This document shows positions 1 to 8,459 of a stretch of 64,000 nt of DNA, piece by piece. Origin of the DNA: Cafeteria roenbergensis (Eukaryota; Sar; Bigyra; Bicosoecida; Cafeteriaceae); assembly GCA_008330645.1 (NCBI GenBank), contig VLTN01000019.1, positions 372,001-436,000 on the forward strand, read 5' to 3'. A program made the translations under genes and the position numbers. Below the pieces are notes generated by a model that saw only the letters and a program-made list of their open reading frames with translations, did no database searches and had not been told where the DNA came from. Within the stretch, counting starts at the first letter, position 1, and every line of letters begins with the position of its first letter.

Positions 1-2668
1 CGCGAGCGGGCGGGTGGCTTCGGCAGTGGCCGGCGTACGCAGGGCTCTCGGAGGGGTCGTCGCCGAGGTCGGGCCCGCCCTGGCTGCCTTCCGGGTCGCT
101 CGCCACCGAGCCGACGCTCCTGCTATCCTGCAGCGGGGCCTGGGGCCGCCCACTGCGCGCCGCCGCGTTGCTCGCGCGGCCCGGCGGCGACAGCGCGTCA
201 GGCCCCTCGGCCTGGGGGTCGAGCTGGCCTGGGCTGCCGCTTCGCGAGGAGGCTGGCCCCGTCGTGCGCGCAGTCGGGGTGGCGCTTGTCGCCCCTCCGG
301 CTGTGCCTGCTGCCTCGGCTCCCGGGGCGGCAGGGCCCCCGTCATCGCCGTCGTCATCGTCTTCCTCCTCTGGCCGGCCCGTGCGCGCCACCACTGCGTG
401 CGCCTCCGGGTCTTGGGCCATGACTGGCGGGCCGACGGCGCGCGCAGGAGCCGCTGCCACATCTCCAAACGCTGCCTGCGGCGAGGCGAGGGACCGCGCC
501 CTGGCCCTCACCCCCGCGCCGTCGCCAGCGCTCCGCCAGTCATCGATCCGCCCGCTCGCTCCGGGCGTCTGCACGTCAAGCGCCCCCTCTCCCTGCCAGG
601 ACTTCCGCGCCGCGCCCCCTCCGCCCACAGAGCCCCCGACAGAGGGGTCCCCGGAGGGGGGGCGGGCGCCGATGCTGCGGCGCCCCCCCACCTCCGTCGC
701 GTGCGGGAGCGAGTCCAGGCCGTCGAACACGATGAGCGCGCGGGGGAAGCAGCGCCGGATGGCGCGCACAGCGTCGGCCTCGGTCTTGACCGCGTGCTTG
801 GCGAGGCTGGCCGCGAGCCGCGTTCCCGCTGCCGCTCGCCTTGCTGCGCGCATAAGCAGCTCCCACACGGGCCGGGCAGGAGCGGGGGAAAGATCGTCGG
901 CATCCAACCCGCAGCCGGGCTCGTCTGCGTCCTCCGCGGCAGCCTTTGCTGCCGCTGCCGCCAGGCCAGTCGGCCGCGCGGCGCTCGCAGCGCTGCCCTC
1001 GGGCGAGGGCCCGGAATCCAGATCCTCCTGCCCTGGGCTGGCCCGGAGGCCAGTGTCTGCGTCGACAGCAGGCCGGCCCCAGGCCCCGCTGGCGCCCCAT
1101 CCAGCGTGGGCGGGGTCTCGCATGCGGCGCCTTGCAGCGCGCACGTGCTTGCGCAGGTCCACGAACAGCACGCCTCCCGGGAAGATTCGCCTCCGGTGCG
1201 CGAAGCGGCAGGCCGCGGAAGCGACTGTGGAAAGGCCAAGGCCGCGCCGCTCGTCCTCCGCCCGCAGGCAGACACAGGAGGCGCTGGCAAGGGCGGACAG
1301 GGTGTTGTGGACGATGACGTTGCGACCAAAGACGGAGCGGGGCGGCGCGGGGAAGTAGCTTAGCGGAGGCGGCGGCGTCTCGTCGACCCACGCCCCGTCG
1401 GCCGTGTCTCCAAACACTGCCACCTTGTGCGCTGTGGTCCGCCCGCTGATGAGGGCGTCCACCGTGGTCGGGTCCGTGCCGCGCCCCAGCAGGACGAAGG
1501 GGCACTCTCGCGTCTCCAGCCGGGTCGTGCTGAGCGCGCGGTCGAAGGACGCGAGCACCGTCAGGCGGTTCTGCAAGAGGCAGCTGTAGAAGACGCTGGC
1601 GAAGGACCGAACGGTTTGGTCGCTCACTGCCTTGGTGGTTCCGACCACATGCGGCACGCCAGCGATGGCGAAGGCCTCCGCCGCCTTGTTGGAGTGGCAC
1701 GCGGCCGCGAACACGAGCTGCAAGCCGTTCAACGCGCTGTGGCGGAGCGGCGAGGGGCGCCCTGCCGCCGCGAGCGACGCAGCTGAGGGCGCTGGCGCGA
1801 CGGCGACGGGAGTGCTGGGTGGGGGCGTGACTTGGCACTGGAGCAACTGCGAGAGGTGCGACGAGGGGGTCTCCTGTGTGCCCCCGGCGCTCGTCTCCAG
1901 CATGAGGTCTGCGGTCGCGCCCCGGGCAGTGCAGGGCGGGGCGGGGCGGGGGGGAAGGCGGTGTGGCGAAGCGGGGCAGTGCGGGACGAGGCGGGGAGGA
2001 GGCAGTGCGGGGCGGGGCAGGGCGGGAGGAGGCAGTGCGGGGCGGGGCGGGGCGGGGAGAAGCTAGGGCAGAGAGCGTGAAGCGTGCCGGGCCAACAGCG
2101 GCGACAGGTGACGGGAGGGGAGGGGAGGAAGCGTGTCGTGTGCAGAGCCGCCAAGGGACGCCGGCCCTGCCGGATCGGATACGCATCAGCGCTGCGGCGA
2201 GTCCCAGCCTCACGGCCCTCCCTGCCGCCATGACCAAGAAAGTGGATTGCACGGACAGGTCGGCGCGTCGCTTCCTCCAGGTGCTTCGCAGTAGCAGCCA
2301 CCTCTGCGGCGACAAGCGCGCACCATCCGAGCAAGCAACAGGCGACCTTCAAGCCCCAGGCGGGTCGGCAGCCGCACACGCGAACCGCGCCACACGTTGC
2401 TTCAAGCGTAGGTCGTAGCCTCGCGGGCGCGCTTCAGCAGCCCTGCTCCCTGGCGCGCGGCCGGCCCGGACAGCGCCGACTCACTGCGCAAGCGGATGGC
2501 TTTTCCGCAGTCCGTCAACATGCGGTGCAGCTCCGTGAGCTCAACGTCGGCGTCCAACTGCGCAGACGGCCCTAGCCGCACGTTGCCGGCCGCGTCCTTG
2601 CGCTCCCGCACGAGCGGGCTTGCGAACAAAAACACGAGAAGCGGCGCCTCATCTGCCGCGCCGGCCAT
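1..2668 (-). CDS. CHAT-domain protease fused to STAND/NACHT-like NTPase (3' end beyond window)
   Basis: Exons run 2668-2485, 2303-2214 and 1908 to beyond base 1; donors are GTGAGT and GTGAGG, acceptors CGCAG, and phases fit. The first residues (APLLVFLFASPL) match the opening strand of CHAT (caspase/separase-like) domains. The catalytic His is in IHFLGHGG (about residue 86) and the Cys in LVFAAACHSN (about residue 162). After CHAT comes a segment like the start of a STAND/NB-ARC NTPase: FGRNVIVHNTLSAL, a P-loop position reading RRGLGLSTVA, then FPGGVLFVDLRKHV, and after an Ala-rich insert a Walker B-like ALIVFDGLDSL. The Walker A lysine is replaced by Leu. The remainder, including an acidic stretch near 350-380, is low complexity, and the frame stays open to the window edge. 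An upstream in-frame ATG at 3079 could add an N-terminal exon, but its join is unclear. CHAT-STAND proteins are usually signalling or cell-death-type proteases; that role here is inference. Confidence 0.75.
1921..2060. repeat. G-rich minisatellite inside the CHAT gene intron
   Basis: The intron at 1909-2213 holds runs of GGGGC/GGGG on the plus strand. A roughly 30-bp unit containing GGAGGAGGCAGTGCGGGGC is repeated at about 1991-2020 and 2021-2050, with degenerate copies before it. On the gene's sense strand it is C-rich and merges with the polypyrimidine tract of the 3' splice site. Confidence 0.7.
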
Positions 2669-3085
2669 GAGCACCCCACTCTAGCGGGGGGAAACCTGCA
2701 CAAACACGTGTGCGCGGCAGCTCCACGACCCCGGCAGTCGCTCGCCTTGGACACGGAGGCGCAGGGGCCTGGCCTGGGCCCGGCTGGTAGCAGTGAGCGT
2801 CGAGTGGCAGATATTCTGCTGGAGCTCTGCAGCCCGCTGCCCGGCGCCCGGCGGCCTGAGCCCCCCTGCGATGCCCGGCTCGCTGGGCACTGCGCTGACA
2901 ATGGCGGCGGCGGCAGCTGCAGCTTCCGGCCCTGCTGGGTCTCGTTCGGGCGACGCCTCCGCGCATGACCCCGAGGCCGTGGCGGCAAGAGTGATTATGG
3001 AGGCAACGGCATCCGCCCACCGGCCCATCGTGAGGCGTAGGCCCGCGGCAGTCGGCTCATTGGTATGCGCACTGCTCATTGAAGA
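2669..3085. promoter_or_regulatory. Divergent intergenic region between the CHAT gene and IFT27
   Basis: About 420 bp separate the two proposed start codons. The minus strand is open from an ATG at 3079 to a TAG at 2681 (132 codons), in the same phase as the CHAT exon, with a pyrimidine tract ending CTAG at 2682. It may be a leader or first coding exon. No TATA box or other recognised motif was seen. Confidence 0.4.
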
Positions 3086-4055
3086 ATGTGTGGCGTCCTA
3101 GGGGCAGGGATTCGGGATCTCAGGGCGTGAGCGAACGGCCGCTGCCTGCCGGCGCCGTTACTGGCCGCTCGTGGCGCCCGCTTGGCCGCGCCTCCCTTGT
3201 CGCAGAGGACCCTCCGGTGCTTCTTGGCTGTTCTGGGTAAGCTCCAGCGTCGGGCCTCGAGGCTTCGGCCCGACGAGGCCTGCGCGCCTGTCCTTGCAGC
3301 CCAATGAGGGCCGCTTGCTGGAAGGCGCCTCCCCGCGTTTGCACCCAATCGCCGCCCCCACCCCACCTCAATGTCCCACTCGTCTCGCTCACACGCGATT
3401 GGTGTGGCCCGTCCCGTCTGCCGCGCGTGCGCAGGTGACCAAGCAACCGGGAAATCGTCCTGGCTGTCGTTCCTGCAGGAATCCAAGTTCAGCGCCGGCT
3501 ACCGAATGACATCCTCACCGGGCTTGCAGGTGCTGACCGTAGTGGCGGAGGAGGAGGACGCCGCGACGGCCAAGGAACGCGCGGCTGCTGGCGAAGCGCT
3601 CACCCGCGTCGAGTTCCACTGCTTGGATACGCAGGGGAACGAGGCGTTCTTTCCGCTCAACACGGGCGACGTTGTGGTGAGGCACCTCTCAGGCGGGGGC
3701 GTGGCGCCGTGGAGGGGGATGACGGCGTTGATGGTGCCGACGGCCTTTGCCACAGCGCGCGGCTCTGGCATGCGCTCACCGCCTTTCCCGCCCCACGCGC
3801 GTCCCTCGGCGTTGCGTGCGTGCGCAGTGGGAACGTGCCGATGCGGTGTGCCTGTTCTACGATGTGTCCGTTAGGGACACGTTTACTTCCCTCAGCAAGT
3901 GGCGCCGCCGGCTGTCGGAACAGGCCCCTGCCGCCAACGACGGTGAGACAATGGCCCTGCCCTGCGCTGCGCTCGACCCCTGCCCCGGCCCCCCCACCCC
4001 TCACCCCTCCCCGCGTCTCCTGCTTGCGGCTCGTCCGTCGAGTTGCACCTGCACC

Positions 4056-4118
<63 letters not shown>

Positions 4119-4383
4119 GCTCCAAGGCTGCCGTGCTTCAGCCTCCCGGCTCCCGGCTCGCGCAGGCTTTGTGCTTTGCAACAAAATGGACCTTGACGAC
4201 GACATGCACGCTGTAGACGAGGAGGAGGCTCGCGCCTTTGCCGAGGCGCAGGGGCTGGATTTTCATGCCTGCAGCGTGAAGGACGGCACGGGGGTCAAGG
4301 AGCCGCTTCAAGCTCTGGCCGCGCGCATTGCCAGGCGCTTCAACGAGACGGTTGAGGCGGCCAAAGCCGCGGCCAGCAAGTGA
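3086..4383 (+). CDS. IFT27: Intraflagellar transport protein 27 (Rab-like GTPase)
   Basis: Five exons fit in phase: 3086-3126, 3208-3236, 3435-3676, 3828-3942 and 4166-4383, giving 214 aa. The protein is a small Ras-like GTPase: G1 GDQATGKSS, G3 DTQGNE in place of DTAGQE, G4 NKMD, G5 CSVKD. The order and spacing (CLFYDVSVRDTFTSLSKW, then EEARAFAEAQGLDF) follow IFT27/RABL4, which lacks C-terminal prenylation cysteines, as this protein does (it ends AAASK). IFT27 forms a heterodimer with IFT25 in IFT-B and links the train to BBSome cargo exit from flagella. The first two exons are the least certain: the proposed start MCGVLGAG and the CAGAG acceptor at 3207 were chosen mainly because they restore phase. 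A CTG repeat lies in the last intron. Confidence 0.85.
4061..4118 (+). repeat. (CTG)n microsatellite, about 19 units
   Basis: An uninterrupted run of CTG triplets lies in the last intron of IFT27 (3943-4165), upstream of the pyrimidine-rich acceptor. It is intronic, so the Leu/Ala/Cys runs it would encode are not expected in protein. Confidence 0.95.
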
Positions 4384-4940
4384 CGGCTGCACGAGACTCT
4401 GCCGGTGCCAATTCCAGCTTCGAGCTCGGGTGCGTGTGAGAGCGAGTGGAGCGCAGAGACGGGGGGGGAGGCGTGCGCGACTGGAAAAACTGAGCCGCTC
4501 CTTGAGGCAGCGCGGCGCATGAGCAGAGCCGACGCCTCACACACAGGACAGAGTCGCCCTGGTCCGGCCAAAACGAAAGGGCCTGGCCGGGGTGCAGGTG
4601 CGAGCACCGGAAGCGCGACGGCACACGGGCGTGGCGGAAATGCCTCGACGCTCTTCCCTGACGCAGTGCTCGCTCGAAGCGGAGGCAGACGGCAGAGCAG
4701 ATAGTGGCAAAAGCAAGGGTTGTTGCGGCGCTGGTGGTGTAGACGGCGGGCGCGGGGCGGAGTGCTGGCGCCAAACGAGGCCACCGCGGGAGCGGCGACA
4801 GCGCAGCGGCCCACGTGACCGCCAGAAATGGCGGCACCGAGCAGTCCAGAACGCCCCGGCCGTCCCGGGAAGCTGCCTTCGTCGGCGGCCACCCACCCAC
4901 AGCGCCGAACAGAGCACGGCTCGCGCCGTGAGCGCGCCGC
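4384..4940. other. Convergent intergenic region between IFT27 and RAB1
   Basis: A 557-bp gap between two 3' ends. It holds the 3' UTRs of both genes. No additional gene, AATAAA signal or repeat was recognised. Confidence 0.6.
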
Positions 4941-6440
4941 TCAGCAGCAGCCGCCGGAGCGCTTCACGGGGGCGCTCGGGTCAATGCCGCCCCCCACGGT
5001 CTTCTTCTCGGTGCCCTCCTCAGCCTCCTTCTCCTTGGTGTTGATGAGGCTCTTGGCCATCTCGACGAAGGCAGCCTTGACGTTGTTGGCGCTCTTGGCG
5101 CTGGTCTCGATGAACGGCATGCCGAGCTCCTCCGCCAGGGCCTCGCCCTCCTCCACGCTGACCTTGCGGTCCTCGCGGTCGCTCTGCGGCCGGGCAGTTC
5201 CCGAGTCCAGGGGGGTGGGGGAGGGGTGAGGGGGGGCGGGGTTGGTGGGGAGACGGGCCAGGAGTCGGTTGCGGGCGGGCCAGCGCTGCGCTGCCCTGCC
5301 CCACACAGCGCAGAGGCACCTTGGGCAAACTCCCAGCACGCCGGGTAGCGGAGCAGCGCGGAATCTCACCTTGTTGGCCACGAGCAGCTTGCAGTGCTGG
5401 CTGGCGTACCTGTCCACCTCGCGGACCCACTTGCGAATGCTGTCAAAGCTCTCGCGGTTCGTCACGTCGTACACGAGGATGATGCCATCAGCGCCGCGGT
5501 AATAGGCGGCAGTGATGGTCTTGAACCGTTCTTGGCCAGCAGTGTCCCACTGCGCCGACGGCAGGGGCGACGCGGGCGGAGAGCAGCGGCAGTGGCAGCA
5601 AGGGTCAACCAGCAAACGCGCGTGCCTGCGTCACGACTCTGGCGCATCCGCCGCCGCGGCAGGCTTCAGCCACACGCGTGACAGTCGCGCCCTGGCCGCC
5701 GCGCTCTTCGGTGCACCGCCACGGGGCTGCTGCGCCTCACAATCTGAAGCTTGACGTTCTTGCTGTCGATCTTGACCGACTTGAACCGCTGCGGGGGTCG
5801 ACCGGACACAGAGAGCGCGGCAGGCAACAGAGGGAGGGGTGGCTGCGGCTGCGTGCGAGCGGGGGCGAGGCCCGCGACCCGGCCGGGCCTGGCGCAGCGG
5901 GGAGCGCGCGGCGTGCCGCAATTCAGTTCTGCTGCAGAGGCGGTAAACAGCTCGGGGAAACGCAGCGCGGCCACGAGCGCCCCGGGGCGGCGGCGGCTCG
6001 CACGGGCTCGCCCACGGCCCCCAAGCTGCGGGACGGGCTTGCCCGTGGGCCAGCGAGCAGCGCCGCAGCCGCGCTCCCGCCTGGCCGCGAGGGGGAATGA
6101 AGCGCGGGGCGGGCGCCAGCGCCACCGACGGTTCAGCGTCCCGGCTGCGGCGGTCGGCCCAGCCACGCGGTGCTCACGAAGTCGACGCCAATGGTCGAAA
6201 TGAAGCTATCCACGAAGTTGTCATCCTGCAGCAGGGCAGGCGGGAGGGGGCGGGCGGCGCATTCGGCGGGCGCGTCGAGCGCCGGAAGGGCTCGCGCGCG
6301 ATGGCCAAGTTGATTCCTGAGCGTTCCGGGCTCACGCTGAAGCGCAGCAGCAGGCAGCTCTTTCCAACCCCCGAGTCCCCGATGAGAACCAGCTTGAACA
6401 AAAAGTCGTAGTCGCGCTTCGTCGCAGCAGCGGCTGCCAT
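4941..6440 (-). CDS. RAB1: Rab1-type small GTPase (ER-Golgi traffic)
   Basis: Five exons: 6440-6336, 6225-6178, 5788-5741, 5549-5370 and 5183-4941, giving 207 aa with all phases consistent and GTGAG donors. All G motifs are canonical: GDSGVGKSC (G1), effector loop [16 protein letters not shown] (G3), NKSD split across the last intron (G4), ETSAK (G5). It ends in GGCC, the double-Cys signal for Rab geranylgeranyl transferase. The segments [17 protein letters not shown] and EVDRYAS favour Rab1/Ypt1 over Rab8, so the likely role is tethering ER-derived vesicles at the Golgi. One variable stretch, [12 protein letters not shown], differs from the usual KIRTIELDGKTI. The start is the only ATG placing the conserved N-terminus in frame. 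Confidence 0.93.
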
Positions 6441-6682
6441 GGCTGGCCGTCCGGCTGGAAGCGTGCGAGGTTCTGGACGCTCGCCCCCACCAGTGACGCT
6501 CGGCAGAGTCGGCGGCGCAGTTGCGGAACTACCGCAGGCCGAACTCGGGCCGCGCCACCTCAGCGTGACCGCATCGTCCGCCCCCGCCCCTCACGGTCAG
6601 GCCTCTGGCCCGCCACAGCAGCGCTTGCCCCCCCCTTCGGGTGTGGTGATCGCTAGCGCCGCGTCTTCCCGGTCTTGTGGGC
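6441..6682. promoter_or_regulatory. Divergent promoter region, RAB1 / unknown gene
   Basis: About 240 bp separate the two start codons on opposite strands. It must hold the RAB1 promoter. No TATA-like element was seen. Confidence 0.4.
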
Positions 6683-7264
6683 ATGGCCGCGCTGCTCTTG
6701 CCATACGACGCGCGACTGCTCGACCTTCTGCGCGCCACGGCGGAGCCTGCGGCCCCGAGCAACTCGCGCACCGCGCGGTGCGGCGGCTTTGAGAGCGAGG
6801 CGCATGCCCGCAAGGTGCTGCATCTCGCGAGGCCGGCGGAAGCGGCTGCACGGCGCGCTGCTGACAACGGCAACCGCGACCCTCTGCCCTTGGCCGAGCG
6901 AGCCAGCGCCCTGGGACGCGGAATGGCAGCAGTTGTGGAGCTTGCTGCAAGCGCGGCATGCCCACGTGCCACCGAGCACGGCGCGTTTGCTCCGGCTCCG
7001 ATTCGCGCGGCGGCCGCTGCCGCGCGCGTTCGGGAGGCAGTTGCCTCCGATGAATTTGTGGGCTCGTGGAGGGGCGCACTACCGGTGCTAGCTGGGCCCC
7101 AGCAGGAGGCCGCCCTTGCGCCAAGCGCAGATCACCGACCGCTCGCTGGGGCGCCGGCGGGAGGTTCGGTGCGCTGGACGGAGGGCCCGCCGCGGGCGCC
7201 GAGCGCTGCAGGCACCGAGGACTCGCTCGAGCTCGACGACGAGCTGCTTGCCCTGACCGCGTAG
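6683..7264 (+). CDS. Hypothetical protein, 193 aa
   Basis: A single open frame from the first ATG (MAALLLPYDARLLDLLRA) to TAG. It is Ala-rich and mainly helical in character, with an acidic C-terminus (DSLELDDELLALTA). There is no signal peptide, membrane segment or recognised motif. It is divergent from RAB1 and in tandem with the phosphatidyltransferase about 300 bp downstream. In this GC-rich DNA long frames occur by chance, so it could be spurious. The position between two well-supported genes, an ATG near the expected promoter and composition like the other proteins argue for a real gene. Confidence 0.5.
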   Translation: MAALLLPYDARLLDLLRATAEPAAPSNSRTARCGGFESEAHARKVLHLARPAEAAARRAADNGNRDPLPLAERASALGRGMAAVVELAASAACPRATEHGAFAPAPIRAAAAAARVREAVASDEFVGSWRGALPVLAGPQQEAALAPSADHRPLAGAPAGGSVRWTEGPPRAPSAAGTEDSLELDDELLALTA

Positions 7265-7567
7265 GCCCGCATCGCCGGCCTTGCGTCCGGAAAAGCATGC
7301 TAGTGATGTGTTTGTGGCTGCTGGTGTGCGCCGTTCCCCGCTGAGTGGTCAGGAGTGCTCTCCGACTGCAGACAGTGGCGATATTGCCAGAAGCGACTTC
7401 TGCGACAGCCGCCCGACATTGCCACTTTCGCAGCCCCCGGCGAGAACCACGCACTGGCACACCCAGGAGTCGAAAGTTGTGTCTGCTGCGTGGCCCCACG
7501 ACAGCCGCTCGCCGGCTCGCCGCGCTGCCTAGCCTTTGCGGCCGGCTGGCCAGCCGGAAGGGAGCTG
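7265..7567. other. Intergenic region upstream of the phosphatidyltransferase
   Basis: About 300 bp. The downstream gene's reading frame is open for about 210 bp 5' of the chosen ATG, so an unrecognised upstream exon (for example a targeting peptide) is possible. Confidence 0.4.
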
Positions 7568-8179
7568 ATGCGGCCCTCTGGCTCCCGTGGCTCGGACGTG
7601 CTTGGGCTCTCACCCCAGATCCGCGTGCTCATTCCCAATGGCATCACGCTGCTTGGAATGACCGTGGGTGTGGTGATGGGCTCGTGGACAGGATTCAGGT
7701 GGGACTTGTTCGCACTCACGCTGGCGCTAGACGTGGCTGACGGCGCAATCGCCCGAGCACTGCGCGCCACGACCGCCACTGGCGCCGTCCTGGACTCGCT
7801 GGCGGACTCGATTAACTTTGCTATCCTTCCGGCGCTGCTCGTAGCGGAGGCCTCCGTCCTGGCGCGCGTGTGCTTCGCGGCGTCCGGAGTTGTCAGGCTG
7901 GTGCTGTTCACTCTTGGCGGCGGACAGGACGCCCAGAGCGGCGTTTTCATCGGGGTGCCGACCCCGCTTGCCACAGCAATTGTGTACGGGGTGCGGGCTG
8001 TCGCTGGGTGGTGCGGGGCCACCGCCCTTCCGGTGGAGTTGGCGCTGCTCGCGACAGCGGTCTTGGAGCACATGCCACTGAGGATTCCCAAGCTTGGCAG
8101 TCGCGGCGGCACGGTCCTCGGCGAGGCCGAGCTAACGGTATTTGGGGTGCGACTTCGCGGCGACGCGGACGACGACTAG
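7568..8179 (+). CDS. CDP-alcohol phosphatidyltransferase, phosphatidylserine synthase (PssA) type
   Basis: 203 aa, intronless. The family signature D-x2-D-G-x2-A-R-x8-G-x3-D-x3-D is complete in DVADGAIARALR through ATGAVLDSLAD. It is preceded by IPNGITLLGMTVGVVMG, the first membrane helix typical of the family, and followed by NFAILPALL and a GVPTPLATAIVYG helix characteristic of CDP-diacylglycerol-serine O-phosphatidyltransferases. Several hydrophobic segments support an integral membrane enzyme of ER or mitochondria. It probably makes phosphatidylserine from CDP-DAG and serine, as in fungi and bacteria, rather than by base exchange as in animals. A phosphatidylinositol or phosphatidylglycerophosphate synthase is a less likely alternative. 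The ATG at 7568 is the first in frame. Confidence 0.82.
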   Translation: MRPSGSRGSDVLGLSPQIRVLIPNGITLLGMTVGVVMGSWTGFRWDLFALTLALDVADGAIARALRATTATGAVLDSLADSINFAILPALLVAEASVLARVCFAASGVVRLVLFTLGGGQDAQSGVFIGVPTPLATAIVYGVRAVAGWCGATALPVELALLATAVLEHMPLRIPKLGSRGGTVLGEAELTVFGVRLRGDADDD

Positions 8180-8459
8180 CCCATCCACGACCTCGGGAGG
8201 GAGTGCGGAGGCAGCGGGAAGTCGCGATGCGGCGGGAGCAGGCGGCGCCGTTCGTCTGAGTGCTGGCTTCCGATGCAGCGAACAGATTCCAAGGGGGTGG
8301 CGGGGCTGGCCTTGGGCAGCTAGTGCACACATCATTGCGTCTACGCTTCTTGTGTTCTGCGTGCTGCACGCGGCGAGCTGAACGCGACGCTGCCTGCTTC
8401 ACTCTGCAACGGGACCATGGCCGGGCCTGGCCCAGACCTGGGCCCCAAGCGCGCAAGGC

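Noticed and set aside
576-2315. Long minus-strand frame overlapping the CHAT exons in another phase
   Set aside because: It is Arg/Pro-rich out-of-phase translation of GC-rich DNA; the CHAT catalytic motifs lie in a different phase.
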